From: Porticoccus sp964395715
Lineage (GTDB): Bacteria > Pseudomonadota > Gammaproteobacteria > Pseudomonadales > Porticoccaceae
Assembly: GCA_964395715.1 (NCBI GenBank)
Contig: CAYNAU010000002.1
Coordinates: 124,001-188,000, forward strand
Direction of reading: 5' to 3'
DNA: 64,000 nucleotides
Part shown: positions 34,421 through 44,012 of the stretch, one piece after another
How positions within the stretch are numbered: position 1 is the stretch's first letter
How the letters are laid out: each line of letters starts with the position of its first letter
Translations under genes and position numbers: made by a program
Notes under the pieces: model-generated
What the model saw: the letters and a program-made list of their open reading frames with translations, nothing else
Databases searched by the model: none
What the model was told of the DNA's origin: nothing

Positions 34421-34942
34421 GTGACGACCAAAAATATTGTTGAGGAGATGCGTCAGGTTCAGCTTTGTATAGAGCTGATTGATCTCGGTGCCCGGCTTCA
34501 GGTGCTGGAGGTGGAAACTGATCTCAGTCGTGGCCGCCTTCTCAAGCTCTATAAAGAGGTGAAAGGTTCTTCGCCGCCAAAAGGTATGCTGCCCTTCTCG
34601 GCAGACTGGTTTATTACCTGGATGCCAAACATTCACTCCTCCCTGTTTGCCAATATCCACAGAACGATGAAAGGTCTGAGTCGCAGTTCTGCCATGGAAC
34701 TGTTCATCAAGTCCTTCCGCTTATATCTCGAACAACTCTCTGTGGATGACCTTGAACCGGTGCTGTCCTTGACACGCGCCTGGACCCTGGTGCGGTTTCT
34801 GGATAGTGGCATACTGGAGTTTATGGGCTGTAACAGTTGTGGAGCGGAATTTATTGTCCATTCCCTGGATGCCAAGGGCGATTACCTCTGTGGCATTTGT
34901 CACCCGCCATCTCGCGCGGGGAAAACTGTCAAGACTGATTGA
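34421..34942 (+). CDS. flhC: FlhC, flagellar master regulator subunit
   Basis: 173 residues (192 in E. coli) from a GTG with GAGGG 6 nt upstream. The conserved LCIELIDLGARLQVLEVETD, LSRGRLLKLYKEVKGSSPPK and GMLPFSADWFITWMPNIHSS are present. The C-terminal zinc site has all four Cys (CNSC and CGIC). FlhC is the DNA-binding partner of FlhD. The downstream gene is convergent, so flhDC is a two-gene operon. Confidence 0.97.
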   Translation: MTTKNIVEEMRQVQLCIELIDLGARLQVLEVETDLSRGRLLKLYKEVKGSSPPKGMLPFSADWFITWMPNIHSSLFANIHRTMKGLSRSSAMELFIKSFRLYLEQLSVDDLEPVLSLTRAWTLVRFLDSGILEFMGCNSCGAEFIVHSLDAKGDYLCGICHPPSRAGKTVKTD

Positions 34943-34960
34943 TAGTCTAGCCTCAGCAAA

Positions 34961-34991
34961 ACCGGTTGTTTGCGGTTTACCGGTCTTTCTT
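34961..34991. terminator. Possible bidirectional terminator between flhC and the GGDEF-EAL gene
   Basis: ACCGGT occurs at 34961-34966 and 34979-34984 and can pair with itself across a 12-nt loop; AAACCG/CGGTTT offers an alternative stem. CTTTCTT follows on the plus strand. It lies in the 53-nt convergent gap. Weak. Confidence 0.3.
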
Positions 34992-34995
34992 GCGA

Positions 34996-37900
34996 TTAAC
35001 TGAACTGTTGCCCAATTCTGAGGTTTTCCTTTTCCCTCAGCTCATTGTGAATCCAGTAAATTTTTGCTGCTTCCCGCCAGGCTTCCGGTTGCTGATAGGC
35101 TTTCAGCCAGATAATCATGTCTTCGGCCGGCATAGGCTTGGCAATGCCATAGCCCTGACCAAAGTCACATCCCATACGAAGCAACAGGGTACCGTGCTCT
35201 TCTTCCTCCACGCCTTCGGCGATCACATTGCGGTCGAAGGCACGGGCCAGGCCGATAATTCCCTCGACAATGGCCAGGTTATCTTCATCATTAACGATAT
35301 CGCGGATGAAAGACCGGTCAATTTTCAGCGTGTCGGCAGGCAACTGTTTGAGATAGGACAGAGAGGAGTAACCGGTACCAAAATCATCGATAGAAACAGA
35401 TAACCCCAGATGACGACATTCCTTGATCACCGCAGAAACTTTATTCATATCCGCTAATGCAGAGGATTCGAGAATTTCCAGCTCAAGAGAGGAGGGCGGC
35501 ACATCCCTGTACTCAAGCAGGCCAAACCTCAGCGACTCGATAAAACTTCTCTGTTGCAGGTGATAACCGTCGATATTGATACTGAGTTTCAGATCCAGCC
35601 CCTGTTGGCGCCAGGTATCCAACTGTTGAAGCGCCTGGTTGATCACCCAGCGGTCAATGGCGACGGCCCTTTCTGTACCCACAACGTGTGGTAAAAATTC
35701 CGATGGCGGCAATATGCCAAGCTCCGGATGATTCCAGCGAATCAGCGCCTCTGCACCCACCACTTTACCGTGACGCATATCCACCTTGGGCTGATAGAAG
35801 AGGGTGAACTCCTCATCTTTCAAAGCGTAATCAATACGTTCCAGCCATTTTCTCTGATGATGCTGTTCCTGGTTTTTGGCTATATCAAACAGGTGGTAAC
35901 AGGCACGTCCCTGGTCTTTGGCCATATACATGGCCTGATCCGCGTGACGTAACAGGGTATCGGCATCGGCATCATCCAGCGGATATAGGGCGACACCAAT
36001 ACTGGCAGAGATATGCACCTTACTGCCTTCATCAATATCGTAGGTTCCCGTCAGGCCATCCAGCAGGCGGGTAACCGTCTGGTCGCAGGCTTCGATATCC
36101 TCGATTTCACTGAGCAGGACCACGAACTCATCGCCGCCTAGGCGGGCGATGGTGTCCCGTCCGCGCACCAGCCCCTGTAACCGTTGGGATATATCCACCA
36201 GCAGTTGGTCGCCGGCTGCATGGCCGAATCGGTCATTGACAGGTTTAAAACCGTCCAGATCCAGGTAGCAAACCGCCAGCATATGGTCGTAGAGATGTGC
36301 TGCAGCCATGGCCTGTCGTAACAAATCCCGGAGCTGAACACGGTTCGGCAGTCCGGTGAGGGCATCGGTATGGGCCATTTGTTCCAGCTTGCGCTGTTGC
36401 AGAACCATTTTAGTAATGTCAGTGAACACCGAGATGTAGCGGGTGACTTTCCCATTATCATCGCGAATGGCATTAATGGTCTGCAATTCAGCAACCAGGC
36501 TGCCATTCTTGCGGCGGTTCCAGGTTTTTCCACGCCAGAAACCTTTATCCGTGATCGTGCGCCACATCTCTGTGTAATATGCTTTATCGTGCTCGCCCGA
36601 TTTCAGGATACGGGGTGTTTTACCAAGCACCTCTTCTCTCGAGTACCCGGTTACTTGAGTAAAGGCCGGGTTTATATCAGTGATAATGCCATTGGCATCG
36701 GTAACCATAATGCCTTCCTGGGCATGATCGAATACCGTAGAGGCAACCTTGAGTTTTTGCTGGTTGTGCAGGTGTTCGGTGCTATCCAGGGCAACGCCAA
36801 CAATGCTGATAATGGATTTGCGATCCGCTGAGCGGCGGGAACTCATATAGACTTCCAGGTGCCGGATTTCACCATTTGCCTGTACTACACGAAAATCGCT
36901 GTAGGCAGGTTCATCACTGGACAACGCCTGTTTAATACAGTGCCTGAACTGCGAAATATCCTCGGGATAGATATGCTGAAACACCGTTCGGTGTGTGGGT
37001 GCCGCATGGTTCTTATCGTAGCCAAACAGAAAGTGGCAGCGTTCATCCCAGTTGATTTCCCTGTTGACCCAGTCAAATTCCCAGATGCCGAAACCGGCAG
37101 ATTTCTGGGCCAGCTGCAAGCGCTCTGACACCTGTTTCAGGTCTCCGACCATGACTTCTGCCCGGGCATGAACCCGCTGCCGCTCGGTTGCCAGAGAACG
37201 AAGGATTATGAACAGCAGCACATCCACCAGCAAGCCGGTTGCGGCAATGATAGTGGGCTGGTTACTGGACACACTGGCTTCGAATGCGGGTGTGCTGGAA
37301 AACTCCGCAGTCCAGTATCCCCCCGCCAGAGGAATGGTCAGTAACTGGTTCCATTTGGGTTCTGTGTAATTACGGACACCCGGGCTGCTGTAGAGCCTGG
37401 TGGCTTCTGACATTTCCTCCTGACCGTCAAATAGCGTAAAACTTACATCCGGACGATTTTTGGAAAGAATACCGCGCATCAGGTCTACCATGCGGAATGG
37501 ACTGTAAACATAGCCCACCAACGCTGAGCGCCGTTGGGGAATGGTGTCGATTGCCGCCCCTTTTTCGTAGACAGGCAAATACACCAGAAAACCTGCCTGA
37601 ACATCCTTATCTGTTTCCTGAACCAATGTCACGCGCCCGGAAACCGCAGGCAGGGTGGTATCCCGTGCATATTCCATGGCTTCGCGGCGTACCCGGTTGG
37701 AGAACATGTCATAGCCAAAGGCCCGCTGATTTCGCCAGTCAAAAGGCTCCAGATACACGATGGCACTGTAAAGTTCACGATCACCAGGCGGCCTGACCTG
37801 ATACTCAGGAAAACCCTGGCTGCGAATATCCTCTATATGGGCATCCAGCTCAGAGGGCTCATACATCAGGGACACACCAATACCCTGTATACCCGGGTAG

Positions 37901-38250
37901 TAGGTTTTAATTTCTAGACCGGTAATGTATTCGCGCCATTCGGACCTGGTGGGTATGCGTTCCAAAGTGTCGAACAGTGTCGCGCCACCACGCAATACCT
38001 GCTCATATTCGAGCATGCGCGCGACGATTCTTGCGCTCGCATCCTCCACTTCAAACGCAAAGCGCTCTTCGGCTCGCTCCTGCACATAGTGCTTGGAAAC
38101 TTGCCAACCAGTAATGGTTAACAGAATGGAAACGAGAAGCACTGTCCACGCCGTATAGCGATTGTGAAGCAACAATGCCTTTGCGAACTGTTTTATATAC
38201 GACACAGTTTTTCCATCGGTTTCGTGTATTTCTATGTTTGTAACATCCAT
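34996..38250 (-). CDS. CHASE-PAS-PAS-GGDEF-EAL membrane protein
   Basis: 1084 residues. A membrane helix near 33-52 (AWTVLLVSILLTITGWQVSK), a periplasmic CHASE domain to about 320, and a second helix near 330-350. Two PAS regions follow (the second contains VTDANGIITDINPAFTQVTG). The GGDEF domain has RLGGDEFVVLLSE, with an inhibitory I-site RGRD exactly five residues before it. The EAL domain has GAEALIRWNHPE, DDFGTGYSSLSYLKQLP and VIAEGVEEEEH. Both enzymatic halves look intact, so it may make or degrade c-di-GMP in response to a periplasmic ligand. A very good sigma-28 promoter precedes it, divergent from motA. Confidence 0.9.
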   Translation of the reverse strand: MDVTNIEIHETDGKTVSYIKQFAKALLLHNRYTAWTVLLVSILLTITGWQVSKHYVQERAEERFAFEVEDASARIVARMLEYEQVLRGGATLFDTLERIPTRSEWREYITGLEIKTYYPGIQGIGVSLMYEPSELDAHIEDIRSQGFPEYQVRPPGDRELYSAIVYLEPFDWRNQRAFGYDMFSNRVRREAMEYARDTTLPAVSGRVTLVQETDKDVQAGFLVYLPVYEKGAAIDTIPQRRSALVGYVYSPFRMVDLMRGILSKNRPDVSFTLFDGQEEMSEATRLYSSPGVRNYTEPKWNQLLTIPLAGGYWTAEFSSTPAFEASVSSNQPTIIAATGLLVDVLLFIILRSLATERQRVHARAEVMVGDLKQVSERLQLAQKSAGFGIWEFDWVNREINWDERCHFLFGYDKNHAAPTHRTVFQHIYPEDISQFRHCIKQALSSDEPAYSDFRVVQANGEIRHLEVYMSSRRSADRKSIISIVGVALDSTEHLHNQQKLKVASTVFDHAQEGIMVTDANGIITDINPAFTQVTGYSREEVLGKTPRILKSGEHDKAYYTEMWRTITDKGFWRGKTWNRRKNGSLVAELQTINAIRDDNGKVTRYISVFTDITKMVLQQRKLEQMAHTDALTGLPNRVQLRDLLRQAMAAAHLYDHMLAVCYLDLDGFKPVNDRFGHAAGDQLLVDISQRLQGLVRGRDTIARLGGDEFVVLLSEIEDIEACDQTVTRLLDGLTGTYDIDEGSKVHISASIGVALYPLDDADADTLLRHADQAMYMAKDQGRACYHLFDIAKNQEQHHQRKWLERIDYALKDEEFTLFYQPKVDMRHGKVVGAEALIRWNHPELGILPPSEFLPHVVGTERAVAIDRWVINQALQQLDTWRQQGLDLKLSINIDGYHLQQRSFIESLRFGLLEYRDVPPSSLELEILESSALADMNKVSAVIKECRHLGLSVSIDDFGTGYSSLSYLKQLPADTLKIDRSFIRDIVNDEDNLAIVEGIIGLARAFDRNVIAEGVEEEEHGTLLLRMGCDFGQGYGIAKPMPAEDMIIWLKAYQQPEAWREAAKIYWIHNELREKENLRIGQQFS

Positions 38251-38298
38251 GTGAGATCCATACCTTACATCCTGCTATCGGCTTTTTCCTAATTCCGA

Positions 38299-38325
38299 CT
38301 ATCGGCCGAACCGAAGGGAGCTTTA
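38299..38325 (-). promoter_or_regulatory. Sigma-28 promoter of the CHASE-GGDEF-EAL gene
   Basis: Minus strand: TAAAGCTC (38325-38318), 11-nt spacer, GCCGATAG (38306-38299), 49 nt upstream of the ATG. GCCGATAG occurs again at 38282-38275, but with no matching -35 box. Confidence 0.75.
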
Positions 38326-38496
38326 GCCCCGATATGAAAAAAATTTATCGCAGATACCTGGCTGGTGCTGATTCCCCGTCGTGCGACATCCAAGAGAATA
38401 ACGACTGATTTAGACCTTTTTTTCAACCCTAGAAACCCTAGGGCCAGACATAAGATATAAGCGTAAACAGCCACCTGATGGCAGGGCGATAAGCAC

Positions 38497-38523
38497 TAAA
38501 GTCAAGGTGGCATCCGCCGATAC
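38497..38523 (+). promoter_or_regulatory. Sigma-28 promoter of motA
   Basis: TAAAGTCA (38497-38504), 11-nt spacer, GCCGATAC (38516-38523), 43 nt before the GTG start of motA. Back to back with the promoter at 38299-38325. It probably drives motA-motB-cheA. Confidence 0.75.
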
Positions 38524-38565
38524 AAGCAGTGTAAAAGTCAGCGACAAATAAGGCAGGTCAGTATC

Positions 38566-39426
38566 GTGCTTATCCTTATAGGGTTTGTAGTGGTCATTTT
38601 TTCCGTCTTTGGCGGGTTTGCCATGGCGGGGGGGCATCTGGGACCCCTGTTTCAGCCGACGGAAGTCCTCATGATCTGTGGTGCCGCCCTGGGAGCCTTT
38701 ATCGCCTCTAATAACGGCAAGGCCATCAAGGCGACCTTCAAGACCTTCTCCCGCCTGAAGCGCACCAACCAGTACAACAAAGCCCTGTACATGGAACTCA
38801 TGTCACTGCTGTACAAGATGCTCAGCAAAATCCGCCGCGAGGGCATGCTGGGGGTTGAAAAGGACATCGACAATCCTGAAGAGAGCCCCCTGTTCAGCGA
38901 ATACCCGAGACTGTCCAGTGACCCCTTGATTATGGGATTTATCACCGATTACGTGCGGTTGATGGTCAGCGGCAGCATGGAGCCAATGGAACTGGATGAA
39001 TTAATGCTCCATGAAATCGAGGCCTTCGAAATGGAAGCCCATGTTCCAGCCAGTGCACTGACAAAGGTAGGCGATGGCCTGCCGGCCTTCGGTATCGTTG
39101 CCGCGGTGATGGGGGTTGTAAAAGCCCTCAGCACCGCTGACGCAGGTCCGGACGAGATGGGTGAAATGATTGCCCACGCACTGGTCGGGACATTTCTTGG
39201 CATTCTGATTGGTTACGGCTTCGTCAGCCCCCTGGCCAGCCGGCTTGAACGACAGGTTGCGGAGGGCGTAAAGGTACTGCAATGCATCCGCGTCACCCTG
39301 CTGGCCAGCCTGCATGGTTATGCCCCCCAGATCGCTATCGAGTTTGGTCGCAAGGCGCTACACAGTGAAGAGCGCCCCAGCTTTATTGAGCTGGAGGATC
39401 ATGTCAGGGAAAACAAAACGGCATGA
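38566..39426 (+). CDS. motA: MotA, stator proton-channel subunit
   Basis: 286 residues (295 in E. coli) from a GTG with AAGGCAGG upstream. Four membrane helices: at the N-terminus (MLILIGFVVVIFSVFGGFAM), near 30-50, near 170-190 (GDGLPAFGIVAAVMGVVKAL, with the conserved Pro) and near 200-220. A cytoplasmic loop carries charged residues facing FliG. With MotB it forms the torque-generating stator. The stop overlaps the motB ATG by 4 nt. Confidence 0.96.
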   Translation: MLILIGFVVVIFSVFGGFAMAGGHLGPLFQPTEVLMICGAALGAFIASNNGKAIKATFKTFSRLKRTNQYNKALYMELMSLLYKMLSKIRREGMLGVEKDIDNPEESPLFSEYPRLSSDPLIMGFITDYVRLMVSGSMEPMELDELMLHEIEAFEMEAHVPASALTKVGDGLPAFGIVAAVMGVVKALSTADAGPDEMGEMIAHALVGTFLGILIGYGFVSPLASRLERQVAEGVKVLQCIRVTLLASLHGYAPQIAIEFGRKALHSEERPSFIELEDHVRENKTA

Positions 39427-40352
39427 GTGATCGTCGCCCCATCATTATCCGCCGCAAAAAAATCGTACATGGTCATCATGGCGGCAGCTGGAAAATTGCC
39501 CTGGCTGACTTCATGACGGCACTGATGGCACTGTTCCTCGTAATGTGGATTCTTACGGCGGCCAGTAAGGAGCAACGCGAGGCCGTTGCCGACTACTTTC
39601 GAACCCCGCTGGTGGTAGCCATGGCCGGCGGCGATAAACCGACTGCCAGCACCAGTGCGATACCCGGTGGTGGTCCAGATCCGATTTATTCCGAAGGAGA
39701 ACGGGCCAGAATTGATATGCGTCAGCAGACCCGTCCCACGGACCAGCAACGACGTTTTTTTACCGACCTGCAACGCCGTATAGAGTCCGCCATTGATGCG
39801 GATCCTCTTCTGCGACAGCTGAAATCCCAGATGCGTTTTGATCTCACCATGGAGGGGCTGCGCATCCAGGTGCTGGATACCGAAAAACGACCCATGTTCA
39901 AGCTGGGGAGTGATCGTGTTGAACCCTATATGCGGGAACTGTTGCGCACCATCGCACCACTGCTGAATGAACTGCCAAATGACCTCAGCATCAGCGGGCA
40001 TACCGATAGCCTGCCCTATGTGGGCGGTACCCGCGGCTACAGCAACTGGGAGCTGTCCAGTGATCGTGCCAATGCATCGCGGCGGGAATTGATTGCCGGA
40101 GGGCTGGATGCCAAAAAACTGCTACGGGTCTCCGGTGTGGCCGACCGTGTGGAAATGCCGGACATTGATGAAGACAACCCCATTAACCGCCGCATCGAGT
40201 TGCTCGTGCTATACCCGCAGGTGGCCGAGGGCATACGACACCCTGAGCTGTTATCAACGGCCAATGACGCATCAGCGTTAACGGCTGTTCAGGAGGTATT
40301 GACACCTACAGGATCGGGCAATCGTGCCGATATTTTAATGAGTGAGCGATAA
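39423..40352 (+). CDS. motB: MotB, stator subunit with peptidoglycan-binding domain
   Basis: 309 residues (308 in E. coli). A single helix follows a basic start, with the proton-accepting Asp at about residue 29 (IALADFMTALMALFLVMWIL). The C-terminal OmpA-like domain (about 155-265) has SISGHTDSLPYVGG and NWELSSDRANASRRELIAGG. It anchors the stator to peptidoglycan. The Asp context and MotB-type helix are consistent with proton, not sodium, drive, but this cannot be decided from sequence alone. Confidence 0.95.
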   Translation: MSDRRPIIIRRKKIVHGHHGGSWKIALADFMTALMALFLVMWILTAASKEQREAVADYFRTPLVVAMAGGDKPTASTSAIPGGGPDPIYSEGERARIDMRQQTRPTDQQRRFFTDLQRRIESAIDADPLLRQLKSQMRFDLTMEGLRIQVLDTEKRPMFKLGSDRVEPYMRELLRTIAPLLNELPNDLSISGHTDSLPYVGGTRGYSNWELSSDRANASRRELIAGGLDAKKLLRVSGVADRVEMPDIDEDNPINRRIELLVLYPQVAEGIRHPELLSTANDASALTAVQEVLTPTGSGNRADILMSER

Positions 40353-40398
40353 ATATTGTCACCGTTCATGTGAATGAAACGCCGAGGCGAATTAACTG

Positions 40399-42702
40399 AT
40401 GGATATCACTGAGTTTTACGACACGTTCTTCGAAGAAGCTGATGAACTGCTTGCCGACGTCGAAAGTCATCTCCTGGAAATTGATATCGACAACCCGGAT
40501 GTGGAGCAGCTGAATGCCATCTTCAGGGCGGCACATTCCATTAAGGGTGGGGCGGGGACCTTCGGCTTTACGGTCCTCCAGGAGACAACCCACATTCTTG
40601 AAAACCTGCTTGACGAAGCTCGCAAAGGTGAATTGGCCCTGACGGGGAAAATTGTCGACACATTCTTGGAAACCAAAGACATGCTGAAAGAACAACTTGA
40701 CGCCTATCGAAATGGCACAGCACCCGATCAGCAAGCGTTCGAACACATCTGTTCGGTGTTGCAGGAAATCGCACAAGAGAATGATGGCACTGACCAGGCA
40801 ACAAAAGACGACAGTGCTGTTGAAAGCAAACCGGTTGAGACCGATGCCAGCAGCCAGCCTGAAGCGGTTGAGGATGTCGCCGACATGGAATTGTTCAACG
40901 CGGAAGAACACCTTGAGCGACTATCGATCACGTTGCTCAACGTCAATGAAAAGGACCGCGAGCTACTGCTGGAAGAACTGAAAAATCTGGGCAGTGTCTG
41001 TTCAGCCGTTGGCGATGAAGAAGCCTATGACATCGTGCTAGAGGCAGATGAAGGGCCGGAGACCATCGAAGCGGTACTCTGCTTTGTGATCGATAGCGAC
41101 CAATTAAAAATTGAACGTATCGGTGGTGAGCCGGAAGCACCGGTTGTCGAAGAACCCCCGGTTCAGGCGCCCAAGGCAGAAGAACCTGCCCCTCCTGTTA
41201 CAACCGAGGCCGAGCAAGCGACCACAGAAACAGAGACTGCTACGGAGGTCGAAAACGACCATGAAGCAGTAGCCGAGGTCAGTAACCAGGAAACTGCCAA
41301 AGCTGAGGCACCGAAAACACCGGAGGAGCCGACGAAACCCGCAGAAGCGGCCCAGTCAGCGGCTGGCAAAGCCAAGCCAAAACCGGCTGGAGAGTCTTCC
41401 AGTATCCGTGTCTCTGTCGACAAGGTCGACCAGGTCATCAACCTGGTGGGTGAATTGATTATTACCCAGTCCATGCTCAATGAAACAGCGGGCCGCCTCG
41501 ATGGCGTCAATGACAGCGACCTGCTTAATGGTATCAACCTGCTACAACGCAATGCCCGGGACCTGCAGGATGCGGTAATGTCCATCCGAATGTTGCCGAT
41601 GGACTATGTCTTCAGCCGTTTCCCACGACTGGTCAGGGATCTGGCGGGCAAACTGGGCAAAGAAATTGACCTGGTCACAGAAGGCGAATCCACAGAGCTG
41701 GATAAGGGTCTGACAGAGCGGATTATCGACCCGCTGACGCACCTGGTCCGCAACAGCCTGGATCACGGTATCGAGTTGCCGGAAGTACGTGTGGCCAATG
41801 GCAAGACGAGAACCGGCAAGCTGGTACTTTCTGCACAACACCAGGGTGGCAACATCCTGATTGAAGTTCGCGATGATGGTGGCGGTCTCAATCGCGAGCG
41901 TATCCTCGCTAAAGCGGCTGCCAATGGCATATCAGTACCGGACAATGCCTCCGATGACGAAGTCTGGCAGCTGATCTTCGCCCCCGGTTTTTCCACCGCT
42001 GAACAAGTCAGTGACCTGTCCGGACGTGGTGTGGGCATGGATGTGGTGAAACGCAACATCCAGTCCATGGGTGGTCATGTGGAAATCATGTCCAAAGAGG
42101 GTCAGGGCACCACCACGCGCATTGTGCTGCCACTGACCCTGGCAATTCTTGACGGCATGTTGGTCAAAGTTGGCAACCAGGTCTACATCCTGCCGGTCAG
42201 CTCCATTGTTGAATCCCTGCAACTGAAGGATCAAAGCCTTTATTCGTTGCCGGGCAAAGTCCCCATGCTCAAGGTCCGGGACGAATACTACCCCCTCATC
42301 TCCGTTGCCTCTGCAATGCATATCGACAGTCGCCAGGAACACGAAAAACTGGATCGCACGATTGCCGTGATGGTTCAGGGTGGCAACACCAAATACGTCA
42401 TGCTGGTAGATGAGTTGCTGGGACAACAGCAGGTAGTAGTGAAAAACCTTGAGAGCAACTATCGGAAAGTTGAAGGGGTTTCCGCCGCAACCATCTTGGG
42501 CGATGGCAGCGTAGCCCTGATTCTCGATATCTCTGACCTCTACCGGCTGGGCCAGAAAAACAGGATTGACCTGAAGAAAACGGCAGAAAACGACGATGTC
42601 ATCGAGGTTGAGGCGGACGCCGAGCTCACGGTCGCAGAGCTCCTCGACAACGTTGTAGCCCTTGAAGAATCGCGAAAGTCCGCTCAAGAAGGTGCTGACT
42701 GA
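40399..42702 (+). CDS. cheA: CheA, chemotaxis histidine kinase
   Basis: 767 residues, longer than E. coli CheA (654) because of long Pro/Glu-rich linkers. P1/HPt: His46 in RAAHSIKGGAGTFGF. A P2-like domain at about 160-250 (FNAEEHLERLSITLLNVNEK). Linker about 255-330. P3 dimerisation from about 335 (VDQVINLVGELIITQSMLNE). P4 kinase with LVRNSLDHGIELPEVR and GRGVGMDVVKRNIQSMGGHV. P5 CheW-like at about 590-725. It phosphorylates CheY and CheB. The gene lies 46 nt after motB, so it is likely in the motAB transcript. Confidence 0.96.
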   Translation: MDITEFYDTFFEEADELLADVESHLLEIDIDNPDVEQLNAIFRAAHSIKGGAGTFGFTVLQETTHILENLLDEARKGELALTGKIVDTFLETKDMLKEQLDAYRNGTAPDQQAFEHICSVLQEIAQENDGTDQATKDDSAVESKPVETDASSQPEAVEDVADMELFNAEEHLERLSITLLNVNEKDRELLLEELKNLGSVCSAVGDEEAYDIVLEADEGPETIEAVLCFVIDSDQLKIERIGGEPEAPVVEEPPVQAPKAEEPAPPVTTEAEQATTETETATEVENDHEAVAEVSNQETAKAEAPKTPEEPTKPAEAAQSAAGKAKPKPAGESSSIRVSVDKVDQVINLVGELIITQSMLNETAGRLDGVNDSDLLNGINLLQRNARDLQDAVMSIRMLPMDYVFSRFPRLVRDLAGKLGKEIDLVTEGESTELDKGLTERIIDPLTHLVRNSLDHGIELPEVRVANGKTRTGKLVLSAQHQGGNILIEVRDDGGGLNRERILAKAAANGISVPDNASDDEVWQLIFAPGFSTAEQVSDLSGRGVGMDVVKRNIQSMGGHVEIMSKEGQGTTTRIVLPLTLAILDGMLVKVGNQVYILPVSSIVESLQLKDQSLYSLPGKVPMLKVRDEYYPLISVASAMHIDSRQEHEKLDRTIAVMVQGGNTKYVMLVDELLGQQQVVVKNLESNYRKVEGVSAATILGDGSVALILDISDLYRLGQKNRIDLKKTAENDDVIEVEADAELTVAELLDNVVALEESRKSAQEGAD

Positions 42703-42710
42703 GCCGATAG
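42684..42710 (+). promoter_or_regulatory. Candidate sigma-28 promoter for cheY
   Basis: TCAAGAAG (42684-42691), 11-nt spacer, GCCGATAG (42703-42710). The -35 lies in the last codons of cheA and the -10 starts right after its stop. The cheY ATG is 152 nt downstream. It would allow cheYZ and later genes to be expressed independently of motAB-cheA. Confidence 0.5.
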
Positions 42711-42862
42711 TCTCTAAAAGGCAGTCTATTCACTGTCTTGATTTAAAAAAGGCTATTTAGGCTGCTTATTTGAGCTTTTGGCCAATCCAGGAATGGATAT
42801 AGTCAAGTTCATCAAAAGAAACATTGCTAGTGACAGTATTTATAAGGAAACGGTGATCACAC

Positions 42863-43252
42863 ATGGCCGACAAGAACATAAGCATTTTGATCGTTGATGA
42901 TTTTCCAACCATGCGACGCATTGTCCGCAGTCTCCTCAAGGAGTTGGGATACACCAATGTTGACGAAGCCGAGGACGGCCAGGAGGGTCTCACAAAACTG
43001 AGATCGGGCAGCTTCGAATTTGTCGTATCCGACTGGAACATGCCCAACCTGGATGGCCTGGAGATGCTGAAAACCATCCGTGCCGATGACGCACTGAAGC
43101 ACTTGCCCGTTTTGATGGTGACCGCCGAAGCGAAGAAGGAAAACATTATCGCAGCGGCACAGGCCGGAGCCAGCGGCTATGTGGTGAAACCCTTCACCGC
43201 GGCCACCCTGGAAGAAAAGCTAAACAAAATTTTTGAAAAACTTGGCAAGTGA
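42863..43252 (+). CDS. cheY: CheY, chemotaxis response regulator
   Basis: 129 residues, the E. coli length. Phosphoacceptor Asp in FVVSDWNMPNLDGLEM, acidic pair in ILIVDDFPTMRRIVRSLLKE, and the conserved Thr and Lys in VLMVTAEAKKENIIAAAQAG and YVVKPFTAATLEEKL. CheY-P binds the FliM N-terminal peptide to switch rotation. cheZ follows after 32 nt. Confidence 0.96.
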   Translation: MADKNISILIVDDFPTMRRIVRSLLKELGYTNVDEAEDGQEGLTKLRSGSFEFVVSDWNMPNLDGLEMLKTIRADDALKHLPVLMVTAEAKKENIIAAAQAGASGYVVKPFTAATLEEKLNKIFEKLGK

Positions 43253-43284
43253 TCCCGGAGATCGCTCGCTTAGGGGTTTGAGTT

Positions 43285-43983
43285 ATGAATGCAGAGACAG
43301 CCGAAAATACCTTATCCAGCGAGCAATCAGATGAGTTTGTTCACCGTATAGGAAATCTGGTCAGAATGCTGCGTGAAAGCATGAAAGAACTGGGCCTCGA
43401 CCGGGCCGTAGAAAAAGCAGCGGAAATCATTCCCGATGCCAGAGGAAGATTAAGTTATATCGCCACCATGACGGAACAGGCTGCAGAGCGTGCGTTGAAT
43501 GCTGTGGACCGCGCCCAGCCACTCCAGAATGACCTGGAAACACAGGCCAAAGCGTTAAGCGGTCAGTGGGAAGCCTGGTTTGAAAATCCTGAATCCATTG
43601 ATGGCGCCAAAGAACTTGTTCTCGACACCCGTGCATTTCTGGACGACCTGCCCAACACGACCGCGGCCACCAGTAAAGAACTGATGGAAATCATCATGGC
43701 CCAGGATTTCCAGGATCTCACCGGCCAGGTGATTAAAAAACTGATGGAACTCGTTCAGCAAATTGAACACCAGTTGCTCGATTTGATCGTCGACAGTGTT
43801 TACGAAGAGGGCGAGCGGGATGAAATCCGCCAGCGTATAGCAGATCAAGTCAAACAGCCGACCGAAAGTGGCGGTGAAGAATCATCAACATTATTGAACG
43901 GTCCCCAGATTGATCCGGAGGCGACGGATGTCGTCAGCAATCAGGACCAGGTTGATGACTTACTGGATGAGTTGGGTTTTTAA
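43285..43983 (+). CDS. cheZ: CheZ, CheY-P phosphatase
   Basis: 232 residues (214 in E. coli). The catalytic motif is conserved (IIMAQDFQDLTGQVIKKLME; Asp and Gln of QDFQDLTGQ), and so is the C-terminal CheY-binding tail (SNQDQVDDLLDELGF). The long helices around it form the four-helix bundle of the dimer. It removes phosphate from CheY to reset the motor. Confidence 0.96.
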   Translation: MNAETAENTLSSEQSDEFVHRIGNLVRMLRESMKELGLDRAVEKAAEIIPDARGRLSYIATMTEQAAERALNAVDRAQPLQNDLETQAKALSGQWEAWFENPESIDGAKELVLDTRAFLDDLPNTTAATSKELMEIIMAQDFQDLTGQVIKKLMELVQQIEHQLLDLIVDSVYEEGERDEIRQRIADQVKQPTESGGEESSTLLNGPQIDPEATDVVSNQDQVDDLLDELGF

Positions 43984-44012
43984 CCAGAACGATAACGTAA
44001 AACAGGTGTGTT

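Noticed and set aside
34966..35403. Open frame on the plus strand after flhC
   Set aside because: It is antisense to the conserved EAL domain and explained as a frame shadow.
38275..38282. Second GCCGATAG upstream of the CHASE-GGDEF-EAL gene
   Set aside because: The -10-like box is perfect, but the sequence 11 nt upstream (TAGTCGGA) is no -35 element.
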